Of a DNA stretch of 64,000 nt, positions 15,858 to 23,627 are shown in pieces. The stretch is from contig NZ_JAJFUC010000064.1 in assembly GCF_021372645.1 (NCBI RefSeq), positions 1-64,000 on the forward strand. Reading direction: 5' to 3'. This DNA comes from Clostridium sp. Its GTDB lineage: Bacteria; Bacillota; Clostridia; Clostridiales; Clostridiaceae. Below the pieces are notes generated by a model. It was not told the origin of the DNA and made no database searches. It saw only the letters and a list, made by a program, of their open reading frames with translations. Made by a program: the position numbers and the translations under genes. Numbering within the stretch: position 1 is the stretch's first letter; the number at the start of each line of letters is the position of its first letter.

Positions 15858-16751
15858 ATGAAATATCCTCTTAAATTTGACAACAATGGAAATTTTAAAA
15901 TTGTTCAATTCACAGATTTACACGAAGGTCCAGATAGAGATAAAGCTATAGATTTAATGAATAAAATATTAGAATGTGAGAAACCTAATCTGGTAGTTTT
16001 AACTGGAGATAATGTTGATGGTAAATGTAAAACATTAGATGATGTAAAAAGTGCTATTAATTATATAGCTGAACCAATGGAAACTAGGCATATACCTTGG
16101 TCCATAGTTTTTGGTAATCATGACGATGAGCACAATATGATGAGTAAAGAAGAAATGATGAATACCTATATGGCTTTTGAATACAATATAAGTCAAATAG
16201 GTTATAAAACTTTTGATAGAATTGGCAATTATAATCTTCTTATAGAAAGCTCAAAAGATAACACACCTAAGTTCAATATTTATATGATGGATTCAGGTAA
16301 ATATGCACCTTCTTTTATTGGTGGATACAATTGGATAAAATTCACTCAAATTTGTTGGTATAAGAGAACTGCCTTGAATTTAAAACAAAAATATAACAAA
16401 ATAGTACCATCACTTATGTTTTTCCATATACCATTAAAAAAATTCAAAGAATCATGGAGTAGTGGATTAATAAACGGTGAAAGAATTGAAGCAGAAAGTT
16501 GTGCCAAGATAAATTTATGTTTTTTTAATGCTATTGTTAAAACTGGTGATGTAAAAGGTGTATTTGTAGGTCATGATCATTTAAATAATTATTTGGCTGC
16601 TATTAATGGAATTAAACTTGGATATGCAGGATATACTGGTTATGGAACTTATGGACAAGATAATATTCCTCGTGGTGCAAGAGTATTTCTTATTAATGAA
16701 TCAAGTCCAGCTAATTTTGAAACGTGGCTGAGAAAAGAAGGTGATAAATAA
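15858..16751 (+). CDS. Calcineurin-like metallophosphoesterase
   Basis: A 297-residue phosphoesterase with the five metal-site blocks in order: FTDLHEG (about 15-21), TGDNVDG (about 49-55), GNHDDEH (about 86-92), MFFHIPL (about 193) and VGHDHLNN (about 237). This combination with DLHEG is typical of the cytoplasmic/peripheral Ser/Thr-phosphatase-like branch. There is no signal peptide or membrane segment. The natural substrate (nucleotide, phospholipid or phosphoprotein) cannot be told. It is monocistronic, between the amtB terminator and a remnant. Confidence 0.85.
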   Translation: MKYPLKFDNNGNFKIVQFTDLHEGPDRDKAIDLMNKILECEKPNLVVLTGDNVDGKCKTLDDVKSAINYIAEPMETRHIPWSIVFGNHDDEHNMMSKEEMMNTYMAFEYNISQIGYKTFDRIGNYNLLIESSKDNTPKFNIYMMDSGKYAPSFIGGYNWIKFTQICWYKRTALNLKQKYNKIVPSLMFFHIPLKKFKESWSSGLINGERIEAESCAKINLCFFNAIVKTGDVKGVFVGHDHLNNYLAAINGIKLGYAGYTGYGTYGQDNIPRGARVFLINESSPANFETWLRKEGDK

Positions 16752-16798
16752 TTAATAAGTAGCATTTAAGATTATTCATTCATATTATTGTAGTACTA

Positions 16799-16824
16799 AG
16801 TGAAACTTTTTAGGTGGAATTTTA
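16799..16824. repeat. Fragment of the 20-kb intergenic element
   Basis: These 26 bases, which begin agtgaaactttt, match 20135-20160 at 25 of 26 positions. At the second site they form an internal part of a larger inverted-repeat element, so this is likely a relic of another copy. Confidence 0.6.
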
Positions 16825-16825
16825 A

Positions 16826-16966
16826 GATTCAAATACTAAATTACAAGAAGAAAATGCGAAACTTAAAAACCAATTAAGTAAGTTTCAATCATTAGATATT
16901 GAAAATACTCTTACAGTGGCTAATGAAACGACTATAGATGTAAAACAACAAAATATACAAGCTTAA
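16826..16966 (+). pseudogene. C-terminal fragment of an unknown coiled-coil protein
   Basis: A 46-codon frame that opens right after a TAA, has no start codon, and ends at 16964-16966. The translation has a heptad-like segment (TKLQEENAKLKNQLSKF) followed by a polar tail. It sits directly after a repeat-element fragment, which suggests that the element or a deletion removed the rest of the gene. Family not recognised. Confidence 0.4.
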
Positions 16967-16970
16967 AATT

Positions 16971-17021
16971 AAAGGGCTATTAAAAAATAGAAATTTGATT
17001 TCTACTTTTCAATAGCCCTTT
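16971..17021. terminator. Bidirectional terminator
   Basis: aaagggctatt (16971-16981) pairs with aatagcccttt (17011-17021), and an inner tagaaat/atttcta stem continues it. A and T runs on the two sides let it act in both directions. Confidence 0.75.
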
Positions 17022-17260
17022 AAAGTTTTTAGAAAAAATATTTGGTATATAAGTTTAAAAAAGAAAAATAAAATAATTGAAGCTTCTTTGTTAAAAAATG
17101 TTAGGTAAAAATCTTTTTAATAGATTTAACAATACTAACAAGCTCATGAAATTTCAAAAGCCCAAAAGTCCTTTTCTTAACATAAATCATATATATTAGA
17201 ACAATCTTCGATTAAACGTCATATTATACACCATGAATATTATTAGGAGATGCTTTCTTC
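17022..17260. other. Upstream region of the ABC transporter operon
   Basis: About 240 bases of AT-rich sequence. I looked for a thiamine, riboflavin or other riboswitch that would identify the transporter's substrate and could not recognise one. Confidence 0.4.
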
Positions 17261-18274
17261 GTGAGAAAGAAGTTAAAGGTGTTAACTGCTTTATTAATTT
17301 CAAGTGTAACAGCTATATCCATGTTTGGATGTAGTAATGCTAAAACTAATGAAGGTAAAGTAACTGTACGTTTAAATGAAGTAACTCGTTCTGTTTTCTA
17401 TGCACCAATGTATGTTGCAATGAGTGAAGGATTTTTTGAGGAAAATGGAATTGAGATTGATTTACAAACAGGTCAAGGTGCTGACAAGACCATGCAAGCA
17501 GTTTTAAGTAAATCAGCAGATATTGGTTTTTGTGGACCTGAGCAAACAATTTACATTAACAATCAAAGAAGAGAAGATTATCCTATACTTTTTGGACAGC
17601 TAACTCAAAAGGATGGTTCTTTCTTGGTTGGTCGAACTAAGGACGACAATTTTAAATGGAAAAATATCAAAGGAAAAGATGTTATAGGAGGCAGACCTGG
17701 TGGTGTTCCTGCAATGGCTTTGGAGTATGCTATGAAGCAAAACAATATTAATCCTAAGAGTGATGTTAATATGGTTACTAATATAGATTTTGCAGCAACA
17801 GCAGGTGCATTTAAAGGCGGTACTGGAGACTATGTAGCACTTTTTGAACCAACAGCATCAGTTCTTGCAAAAGAGGGAACTGGAACTATACTTGCATCAG
17901 TTGGGCAAGAGTCAGGTCTTATTCCGTATACTTGTTACTTCACTACAAAATCTTATATGGATAAAAATTCAAAAGTAATTGAAAATTTTACAAAGGCAAT
18001 TTATAAAGGTCAACAATGGTTTTTTAGTCACAGTACAGAAGAAGTGGCTGATAGCATAATTCAATATTTCCCAGGTACTGATAAAGAGACAATTATGACT
18101 GTTATAGACAACTACAAAAATATTGATGCCATAGCACATACTCCAGAGATTAAAGAAGAAAATCTAAGTAGACTTATGGATATAATTACAGATTACGATG
18201 CAAGTTTAATGCCACAAAGACCTGAATTTAATAAGATAGTAGATAATTCATATGCTCAAAAAGTAGTTAAGTAG
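17261..18274 (+). CDS. ABC transporter substrate-binding lipoprotein, NitT/TauT (NMT1/SsuA-like) family
   Basis: A 337-residue exported binding protein. Residues 1-23 are a lipoprotein signal peptide with the lipobox MFGC, so Cys24 is the lipidated residue. The mature part has the SsuA/NMT1 fold: a strand-helix start (VFYAPMYVAMSEGFFEENGI), a DIGFCGPEQ ligand loop and the GGRPGGVPAM anion/ligand-binding segment. Relatives bind nitrate, sulfonates, taurine or thiamine pyrimidine precursors; the ligand here is not evident. It starts with GTG, with GGAG about 12 bases upstream. It is the first gene of a three-gene operon with an ATPase and a permease. Confidence 0.88.
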   Translation: MRKKLKVLTALLISSVTAISMFGCSNAKTNEGKVTVRLNEVTRSVFYAPMYVAMSEGFFEENGIEIDLQTGQGADKTMQAVLSKSADIGFCGPEQTIYINNQRREDYPILFGQLTQKDGSFLVGRTKDDNFKWKNIKGKDVIGGRPGGVPAMALEYAMKQNNINPKSDVNMVTNIDFAATAGAFKGGTGDYVALFEPTASVLAKEGTGTILASVGQESGLIPYTCYFTTKSYMDKNSKVIENFTKAIYKGQQWFFSHSTEEVADSIIQYFPGTDKETIMTVIDNYKNIDAIAHTPEIKEENLSRLMDIITDYDASLMPQRPEFNKIVDNSYAQKVVK

Positions 18275-18309
18275 ATGTCATGTAGAGATGAGAAGGTGGT
18301 GATTAAAAT

Positions 18310-19077
18310 TTGAGCTTGCTTAAAATATGCGATGTATCCATGAATTATCATTCTATTAAAGGAGAAACACAAGCTTTAAATAATGTGAATTTTGAAGTAA
18401 ATGAGGGTGAGTTTATTTCTATTTTAGGTCCATCAGGATGTGGCAAATCTACTTTGCTTAATATAATGAATGGATTGTTAGAGCAGTCAAGTGGATATGT
18501 ATTATACAAAGGTGAAGATATAAAAAATAATTTAGATAAAATAGGATATATGTTTCAAAAGGATCATCTTTTTGAATGGAATACTGTTTGGGAGAATGTA
18601 ACTCTTGGATTAAGAATAAAAAAACAATTAAATAATGAATCAAAAGAAAAAGTAAATGAATTATTAGACACTTATGGATTATTAAGGTTTAAGGAGCATT
18701 ATCCAAGTGAACTTTCTGGTGGAATGAGGCAAAGAGTTGCCCTTATAAGAACTTTAGCTTTAAAACCTGAAATACTTTTTTTAGATGAACCATTTTCAGC
18801 ACTAGATTATCAATCAAGACTTTTAGTATGTGATGATGTTTATAAGATAATAAAAACAGAAAAAAAGACAGCAATTATGGTAACTCATGATATTGCAGAA
18901 GCTATTTCTATATCTCAAAAAGTAATAGTATTAACTAAAAGACCATCAAGTGTAAAAGTAGAAATTCCTATAGATTTTGGAAATGATAATTTAACTCCAT
19001 TTCAAAAAAGGAAATCTCCACAGTTTAGTGACTATTTCAATAGACTATGGAAGGAGTTGGATCAAAGTAATGAGTAA
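18310..19077 (+). CDS. ABC transporter ATPase, NitT/TauT family
   Basis: A 255-residue nucleotide-binding subunit. It has Walker A GPSGCGKST at 40-48, the Q-loop in YMFQKDHL, the signature LSGGMRQR, Walker B ILFLDEP and the H-loop MVTHD. Order and length match the SsuB/TauB group. The start is TTG with AAGGTGGTGA upstream; no ATG fits the N terminus. Its stop overlaps the start of the permease gene (ATGAGTAA), which indicates translational coupling. It powers uptake of the ligand held by the preceding lipoprotein. Confidence 0.93.
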   Translation: MSLLKICDVSMNYHSIKGETQALNNVNFEVNEGEFISILGPSGCGKSTLLNIMNGLLEQSSGYVLYKGEDIKNNLDKIGYMFQKDHLFEWNTVWENVTLGLRIKKQLNNESKEKVNELLDTYGLLRFKEHYPSELSGGMRQRVALIRTLALKPEILFLDEPFSALDYQSRLLVCDDVYKIIKTEKKTAIMVTHDIAEAISISQKVIVLTKRPSSVKVEIPIDFGNDNLTPFQKRKSPQFSDYFNRLWKELDQSNE

Positions 19078-19990
19078 GAAACATGAGATACATTTGTTAA
19101 AAAAACAAAAAGAAGAGAATACGAGTAGAAAAAGTGACTATTTAACTGAAAACACTAAAGTGAATAAAAAATATGAAAAAGTTAAAGTACAAGATAAAGT
19201 CAGTAACGAACATGAAATATATTTAAAAAAAGTAAAGTCTACTAAAAGAAGAATTGTAATTATTAGAATCCTTATACTTGTTATTTTCATTGCTTTGTGG
19301 CAAATGGCTGCTAGTTTAAAATGGATTGATCCATTTCTAACTTCAAGCCCAACTAGAGTTATTAAATCTTTTGTATCTTTATATGAAGATGGAAGCTTAT
19401 TTAAGCATATAGGTATTACTTGTTATGAAACTATTTTAGGATTTTCTTTAGGTACAATTTTAGGTGCATTAATTGCAGTAATTTTATGGTCGTGCCCTCT
19501 TGTATCAAAAATATTAGACCCATATATAGTAGTTTTAAATGCACTTCCTAAGGTTGCTTTAGCTCCAATTATAATTTTTTGGATTGGAAATGGTATGCCT
19601 GCTATAATTGTTATTGCACTTTTAATTTCAGTTGTAACAACAGTTATAAGTGTTCTAACTGGATTTAATGAAATAGATAAAGAAAAAATTATGCTAATGA
19701 ATACCTTCAGAGCATCTAAGACACAAATATTAAGATATTTAATATTTCCATATTCTATTCCCATTTTCATTTCAGCTCTAAAAATAAATGTAGGACTATC
19801 TTGGGTAGGCGTAATAATGGGAGAGTTCTTGGTAGCTAAGAATGGATTAGGATTCTTAATAGTCTATGGAGGACAAGTTGCTCAACTAGATATGGTAATG
19901 ATGAGTATTGTAATTCTTGCTATAATTGCATTTATTATGTATGAAATGGTTGCATTTACAGAAAATAAGTTTGTAAAAGATAAGAATTAA
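19070..19990 (+). CDS. ABC transporter permease, NitT/TauT family
   Basis: A 306-residue inner-membrane subunit with about six membrane helices beginning at about residue 67 and the cytoplasmic EAA-type coupling loop near FRASKTQILRYLIFP. The frame is open upstream to 19028, but the ATG at 19070, with AAGGAG upstream and overlapping the ATPase stop, is the likely start. The N terminus is unusual: about 60 hydrophilic, Lys/Glu-rich residues in which HEIHLLKK is echoed by HEIYLKK about 50 residues later, as if the entry segment had been duplicated. This completes a binding protein-ATPase-permease system. Confidence 0.92.
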   Translation: MSKKHEIHLLKKQKEENTSRKSDYLTENTKVNKKYEKVKVQDKVSNEHEIYLKKVKSTKRRIVIIRILILVIFIALWQMAASLKWIDPFLTSSPTRVIKSFVSLYEDGSLFKHIGITCYETILGFSLGTILGALIAVILWSCPLVSKILDPYIVVLNALPKVALAPIIIFWIGNGMPAIIVIALLISVVTTVISVLTGFNEIDKEKIMLMNTFRASKTQILRYLIFPYSIPIFISALKINVGLSWVGVIMGEFLVAKNGLGFLIVYGGQVAQLDMVMMSIVILAIIAFIMYEMVAFTENKFVKDKN

Positions 19991-20016
19991 ATCTAAGGTT
20001 TTCTAAATAAATATGT
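19991..20016. other. Short spacer before the intergenic element
   Basis: The end of the transporter operon lies here. I see no separate terminator; the inverted-repeat element that begins at 20017 may serve that purpose. Confidence 0.3.
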
Positions 20017-20245
20017 AATAAGGCATAATCAAAAAATAACAAGTCAGCATGCTAGTCTATTTTGCGTGATACTTCGTCGGTAAGTTTCGCTAATAGCTCA
20101 CTATGAACGAAACTCACTTCCTTGTCTGACGTAAAGTGAAACTTTTCAGGTGGAATTTTACATTCTAACTGAATCTAGTTGAACCTATCTTAAGGCAAAA
20201 TATAGATCGCATCATGGACTTGTTATTTTATTTCATATGCCTAAT
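20017..20245. mobile_element. Inverted-repeat intergenic element, MITE-like
   Basis: A block of about 229 bases bounded by imperfect inverted repeats of 29 bases (20017-20045 and 20217-20245; the outer parts read aataaggcata and tatgcctaat). Inner inverted words are tattttgc/gcaaaata at 20058-20065 and 20195-20202, and agtttcg/cgaaact at 20083-20089 and 20108-20114. It contains no transposase. Parts recur at 16799, 20358 and 57013. On the minus strand a GTG-started 21-codon frame (20117-20052) can be read, and the same frame continues past its stop. This looks like a non-autonomous repeated element, or a decayed small-gene repeat; I cannot show a target-site duplication. Confidence 0.6.
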
Positions 20246-20357
20246 ATAAACACAGTCTCAAAATATATAAATATAACGATGTTTATTAAAAACGTAACCT
20301 TTGCTTAACGTAAAAGGCAGTTTTACTTATTGAGGTAATAGTAGTAAATTAAATTAT

Positions 20358-20421
20358 ATAAGACACATTCAAAAAATAACACACCAGTATGCTTGCATAT
20401 TTGGTCTGTTATTTTTTTGAA
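20358..20421. repeat. Second, shorter relative of the 20-kb element with a strong hairpin
   Basis: Bases 20358-20395 match the left arm of the element at 20018-20055 in about 30 of 38 positions. The copy folds on itself: 20368-20386 pairs with 20402-20421 through a nearly perfect stem containing aaaaaataac and its complement gttattttttt, with a 15-base loop. The closing T-run makes it a plausible terminator in either direction. Confidence 0.6.
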
Positions 20422-20631
20422 GATATTTACGTAATTGAAGGGTTAAAAATTATTTTAAAACAATTCTTTATTTTTTCATAGTAAATGGGTAATATATGTA
20501 TTATAATATAAAATTGTTTAGTATAAGCTCAAAACAAATATATTTAATTAAATTCCTACAGTTTATTATATATTAGTTGTTAATTAATATGTGATTTGTA
20601 GATGAAATGATTTCAAAATAGGGAGAATGAC

Positions 20632-21474
20632 ATGAAAATATTAAAAGAATATGGAATTATAACAATAGGAGTAGTCTTAGTACTTATATCATTAGAGTTT
20701 TTTTTCTTTCCAAATAAAATAGCTTCAGGAGGAGTGTCAGGATTAGCATTAGCAATTAATAATATCTTTAAAATAGATACAGGAATAGTAATGGTAATAT
20801 GTAATGTTATATTATTTGCATTAGCGTTTATATTTATTGGAGGAAATTTTGGAATTAAAAGCATGTATGCAGCATTTGGATTAGCATTTGCTTTATCAAT
20901 TATAGAAAAAACTTCTAAACCAGTAGCATTTACAAATAACTTAATGCTTGCTTCAATATTTGGAAGTGTACTTTTAGCTTTGGGAACAGCAATTATGCTT
21001 ACTCAAGATGCTACAACAGGGGGTACTAGTATTACAGCGAAAATACTAAGTAAATATGGAAACATAGATTTTGGTAAGGGACTTTTAATATCTGATTCTA
21101 TTGTAGTAATACTTGCAATGTATACATTTGGGACAGAACTAGCTTTATTTGGATTATTAAGCATATACTTAACTGGACATTTAATTGATAAATTTATAGA
21201 TGGATTTAATCTATCAAAGCAAGTTATGGTATTTACTGAGCAAGAAAAACTTGTAGCTGAGTACATAATTAAGGATATAAATAGAGGATGTACGGTGTTT
21301 TATGGAAAGGGTGGATACACAGGAAAGCATAGTTGCATGATTTTAACTATATTAAATAGAAGTCAATTTATAAAACTAAAAAAGTTTATTAAAAATAATG
21401 ATCAAAATGCTTTTATAACAGTTAATGAAACAAGTGAAGTTTTAGGAAAAGGATTTAAAAGTTTAAGTGAATAA
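20632..21474 (+). CDS. YitT family membrane protein (DUF161 + DUF2179)
   Basis: A 280-residue protein with about five N-terminal membrane helices (residues about 5-190; it begins with a long hydrophobic run and holds the family segment FFPNKIASGGVSGLA). A C-terminal cytoplasmic DUF2179 domain (about 200-275) contains RGCTVFYGKGGYTG. Such proteins are widespread in Firmicutes and their biochemical role is not established; a transport function is often supposed. GGGAG precedes the ATG by 8 bases. It is a single gene between the repeat region and an unknown gene. Confidence 0.9.
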   Translation: MKILKEYGIITIGVVLVLISLEFFFFPNKIASGGVSGLALAINNIFKIDTGIVMVICNVILFALAFIFIGGNFGIKSMYAAFGLAFALSIIEKTSKPVAFTNNLMLASIFGSVLLALGTAIMLTQDATTGGTSITAKILSKYGNIDFGKGLLISDSIVVILAMYTFGTELALFGLLSIYLTGHLIDKFIDGFNLSKQVMVFTEQEKLVAEYIIKDINRGCTVFYGKGGYTGKHSCMILTILNRSQFIKLKKFIKNNDQNAFITVNETSEVLGKGFKSLSE

Positions 21475-21560
21475 AAAATAAAAAACACATTTATATAAGG
21501 TTCGCGTATATAATCAGACTACAAAAGTTGTTTAGCAATATTTACTTGTTGATTATTATA

Positions 21561-21656
21561 ATGAGTGCAAATTATAATTATGTAGACAAACTGATTAGTA
21601 AGTATAAAAAAGAATTAACAAATGAGGATGTTGAAATAATATATGTGGGAGAATAG
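21561..21656 (+). CDS. Possible 31-residue leader ORF or frameshifted N terminus
   Basis: A short frame of 31 codons reads MSANYNYVDKLISKYKKELT and so on, ending IIYVGE just 5 bases before the next start. It has no convincing ribosome site of its own. The composition is normal for a protein here. It may be the true N terminus of the following gene cut off by a frameshift, or a small coupled ORF. Confidence 0.3.
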   Translation: MSANYNYVDKLISKYKKELTNEDVEIIYVGE

Positions 21657-21661
21657 TAAAG

Positions 21662-22822
21662 ATGGAGTGTGACGATGAACTACTTATAGCTTACGGGCTA
21701 GGGTATGCTTTTGAAAAAAGCAAATTATTAATTATTTCAGAAATTGAAGAAAAAATAGTATTGAAACATGAAATAAATATTATAGAAGAAATAAATAATA
21801 TTAATAAATTTAAAGAAAAACTTTATACTAAAGGTAATTTTGAATTTCCCAATGATTATATTGTAAACATAGAAGAAGCTTTAGAAGAAAAGTTATCAAA
21901 AATCATCCCTATAATTACATCAATAAAACCTAAAAATAAAAGTATAGAAACGCAATCTCATCTTATGGAGGAATATATCAAAAGAGATTTAAGCCAATTG
22001 CGATTAAGAAAAGAAGGTTATATACAAAAAGACTCAACTTTAATTAAAGAATATTTAGATAATTGTACCGAAGATTTAGGGACAAATGTAAAAGATAAAA
22101 ATCAAAAATTCTTAAAATATAATAAACTAATTCTAAAAACTATTCTTACTGCTAGCTTTGGAAATGAATTTAGTCATTTTTTAAGCAAACAAGGACAAGC
22201 TGGCATAATGAGTAGAAAGGATAAGCTTATAGAAAAACAATTAGAATATGAACTTGAGAATAACATCTTAATAACAAAGAAGTATAGCGAATTTGATTTT
22301 TTAAATTTATTATTATTTCTTGAAGAATGGCAAAAGAAATATTTTATATGGGATGAAAAGTATACAAGCTTAATGTTTTCAATTAGTAAAAATGGTGAAA
22401 AATATAATAGTCAAAAATCAGAGATAAAAGATTTCGTAATATCTTTTATCAAAGGAAAGAGATATTTATATTTTCCTTTTGGCAAGTATAATGAAGATAA
22501 TGTATTTATAACCTTGGATGATCAAACATATCATAATAATACTAAGAACAAAGAAAATAATATAAACATAGAAAATAAACGAAGTAAGGTAATTTTAGAA
22601 AAAAAAGAAAATAATTTATACCAAATTACTTCTGTTGATTTTCAAGAAATTGATTTAGACTATAACAAGGAATTAGGATATTTATTTTCATATAGGAATG
22701 ATAATGTTGACGTTTATTTAGTTATTTATGATCAAAAGAATCAAGAAGTAAGTTATGTAGATAAATTTGAAGTTTTGAAGACAAAAATGATTGAAGTATT
22801 GGAAAAGTATTTTATTCAATGA
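21662..22822 (+). CDS. Hypothetical protein of unknown family, 386 residues
   Basis: I do not recognise this protein. It is soluble, charged and Lys/Glu/Asn-rich, with no signal peptide or membrane segment. Residues about 1-40 look like an alpha-beta start (LLIAYGLGYAFEKSKLLII). The middle (about 70-215) is predicted helical, with the more conserved-looking run ILTASFGNEFSHFLSKQG. The C-terminal part (about 225-386) has alternating strands. GGGAG lies 10 bases before the ATG. The preceding 31-codon frame ends 5 bases away, so the real protein may be longer. It is followed by a strong bidirectional terminator and has no functional neighbours. Confidence 0.6.
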   Translation: MECDDELLIAYGLGYAFEKSKLLIISEIEEKIVLKHEINIIEEINNINKFKEKLYTKGNFEFPNDYIVNIEEALEEKLSKIIPIITSIKPKNKSIETQSHLMEEYIKRDLSQLRLRKEGYIQKDSTLIKEYLDNCTEDLGTNVKDKNQKFLKYNKLILKTILTASFGNEFSHFLSKQGQAGIMSRKDKLIEKQLEYELENNILITKKYSEFDFLNLLLFLEEWQKKYFIWDEKYTSLMFSISKNGEKYNSQKSEIKDFVISFIKGKRYLYFPFGKYNEDNVFITLDDQTYHNNTKNKENNINIENKRSKVILEKKENNLYQITSVDFQEIDLDYNKELGYLFSYRNDNVDVYLVIYDQKNQEVSYVDKFEVLKTKMIEVLEKYFIQ

Positions 22823-22851
22823 AGTTACGAATCACTTGATGATATAAAAAT

Positions 22852-22897
22852 AAAGGGCTGTTTCAAAATAATTAGGAGTATTTTGAAACAACCCTTT
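22852..22897. terminator. Bidirectional terminator between convergent genes
   Basis: A stem of about 18 bp (22852-22870 with 22879-22897, one bulge), with the arms beginning aaagggctgttt and ending aaacaaccctttt, separates the unknown gene from the flavin reductase gene. A and T runs on both sides let it serve both strands. Confidence 0.85.
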
Positions 22898-22919
22898 AAA
22901 CTTTTGCATTCTTGAATAG

Positions 22920-23528
22920 TTATTTTTTTGATGATTCGTTAAGCTGTCTACGTTTTTTAGTTTTCTTTTTCATAACTGAAAATCCAAAAGAACCAATAGG
23001 TTTTTTAGCTAATGGAAAGTATTCACCGTGACAGTAAGACATCATATTTGCATTTTCAAAATGAATTTTACCTTTTTCGTCTAACAAATCTTCATTAACA
23101 TGAGAAGCAACAACTTCAGCTATAAACATATCATGAGTTCCAAGTGGAATTATATTCTTCACTTTACACTCAATATTTACAGGGCATTCATCTATATATG
23201 GGGTCAATACTTTATGGCTTTCTTTTAAAGTAAAGCCCATTTCAGTTATTTTATCATTCTTTTTACCAGACCTAACTCCGCAATAATCTACTTTCTTTAC
23301 TAAATCAGAACTAGGTAAATTTACAACAAACTCCATGGATTCTTTTATATACTCATAAGATAATCTTTCTGGTCTTATGGAAATATAAAGCATAGGCGGT
23401 TTTGTATTTATAGTACCAGTCCAGCCAACTGTAAAAACGTTGGTTTTACCAACATTATTTTTGGAAGTAATTAAAACCACAGGTACTGGGTTTAAAATTA
23501 CACTTCCTTTAAAATTAATTTTATCCAT
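22920..23528 (-). CDS. Flavin reductase-like FMN-binding split-barrel protein
   Basis: A 202-residue flavoredoxin-type protein. The N-terminal NPVPVVLITSKN strand, the VGWTGTINTKPPMLYISIRP flavin-binding segment and the later IECKVKNIIPLGTHDMFIAEV strand follow the DIM6/NTAB flavin-reductase pattern. It probably binds FMN and passes electrons between NAD(P)H or ferredoxin-linked partners and an unknown acceptor. The C-terminal 20 residues are strongly basic (KKKTKKRR). AAAGGAG lies 8 bases before the ATG. It is monocistronic. Confidence 0.85.
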   Translation of the reverse strand: MDKINFKGSVILNPVPVVLITSKNNVGKTNVFTVGWTGTINTKPPMLYISIRPERLSYEYIKESMEFVVNLPSSDLVKKVDYCGVRSGKKNDKITEMGFTLKESHKVLTPYIDECPVNIECKVKNIIPLGTHDMFIAEVVASHVNEDLLDEKGKIHFENANMMSYCHGEYFPLAKKPIGSFGFSVMKKKTKKRRQLNESSKK

Positions 23529-23627
23529 TTTAAATTACTCCTTTAAACAAATACATCTTCAAAATAAATGGGAAGTATACCAACCAATTTACTTGAAGAT
23601 GTGTAAATTAATTTTATAAAAACTAGA

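Noticed and set aside
17022-17260. Riboswitch upstream of the ABC operon
   Set aside because: I found none of the conserved cores of the TPP, FMN, SAM, cobalamin, guanidine or T-box elements; the spacing is not informative.
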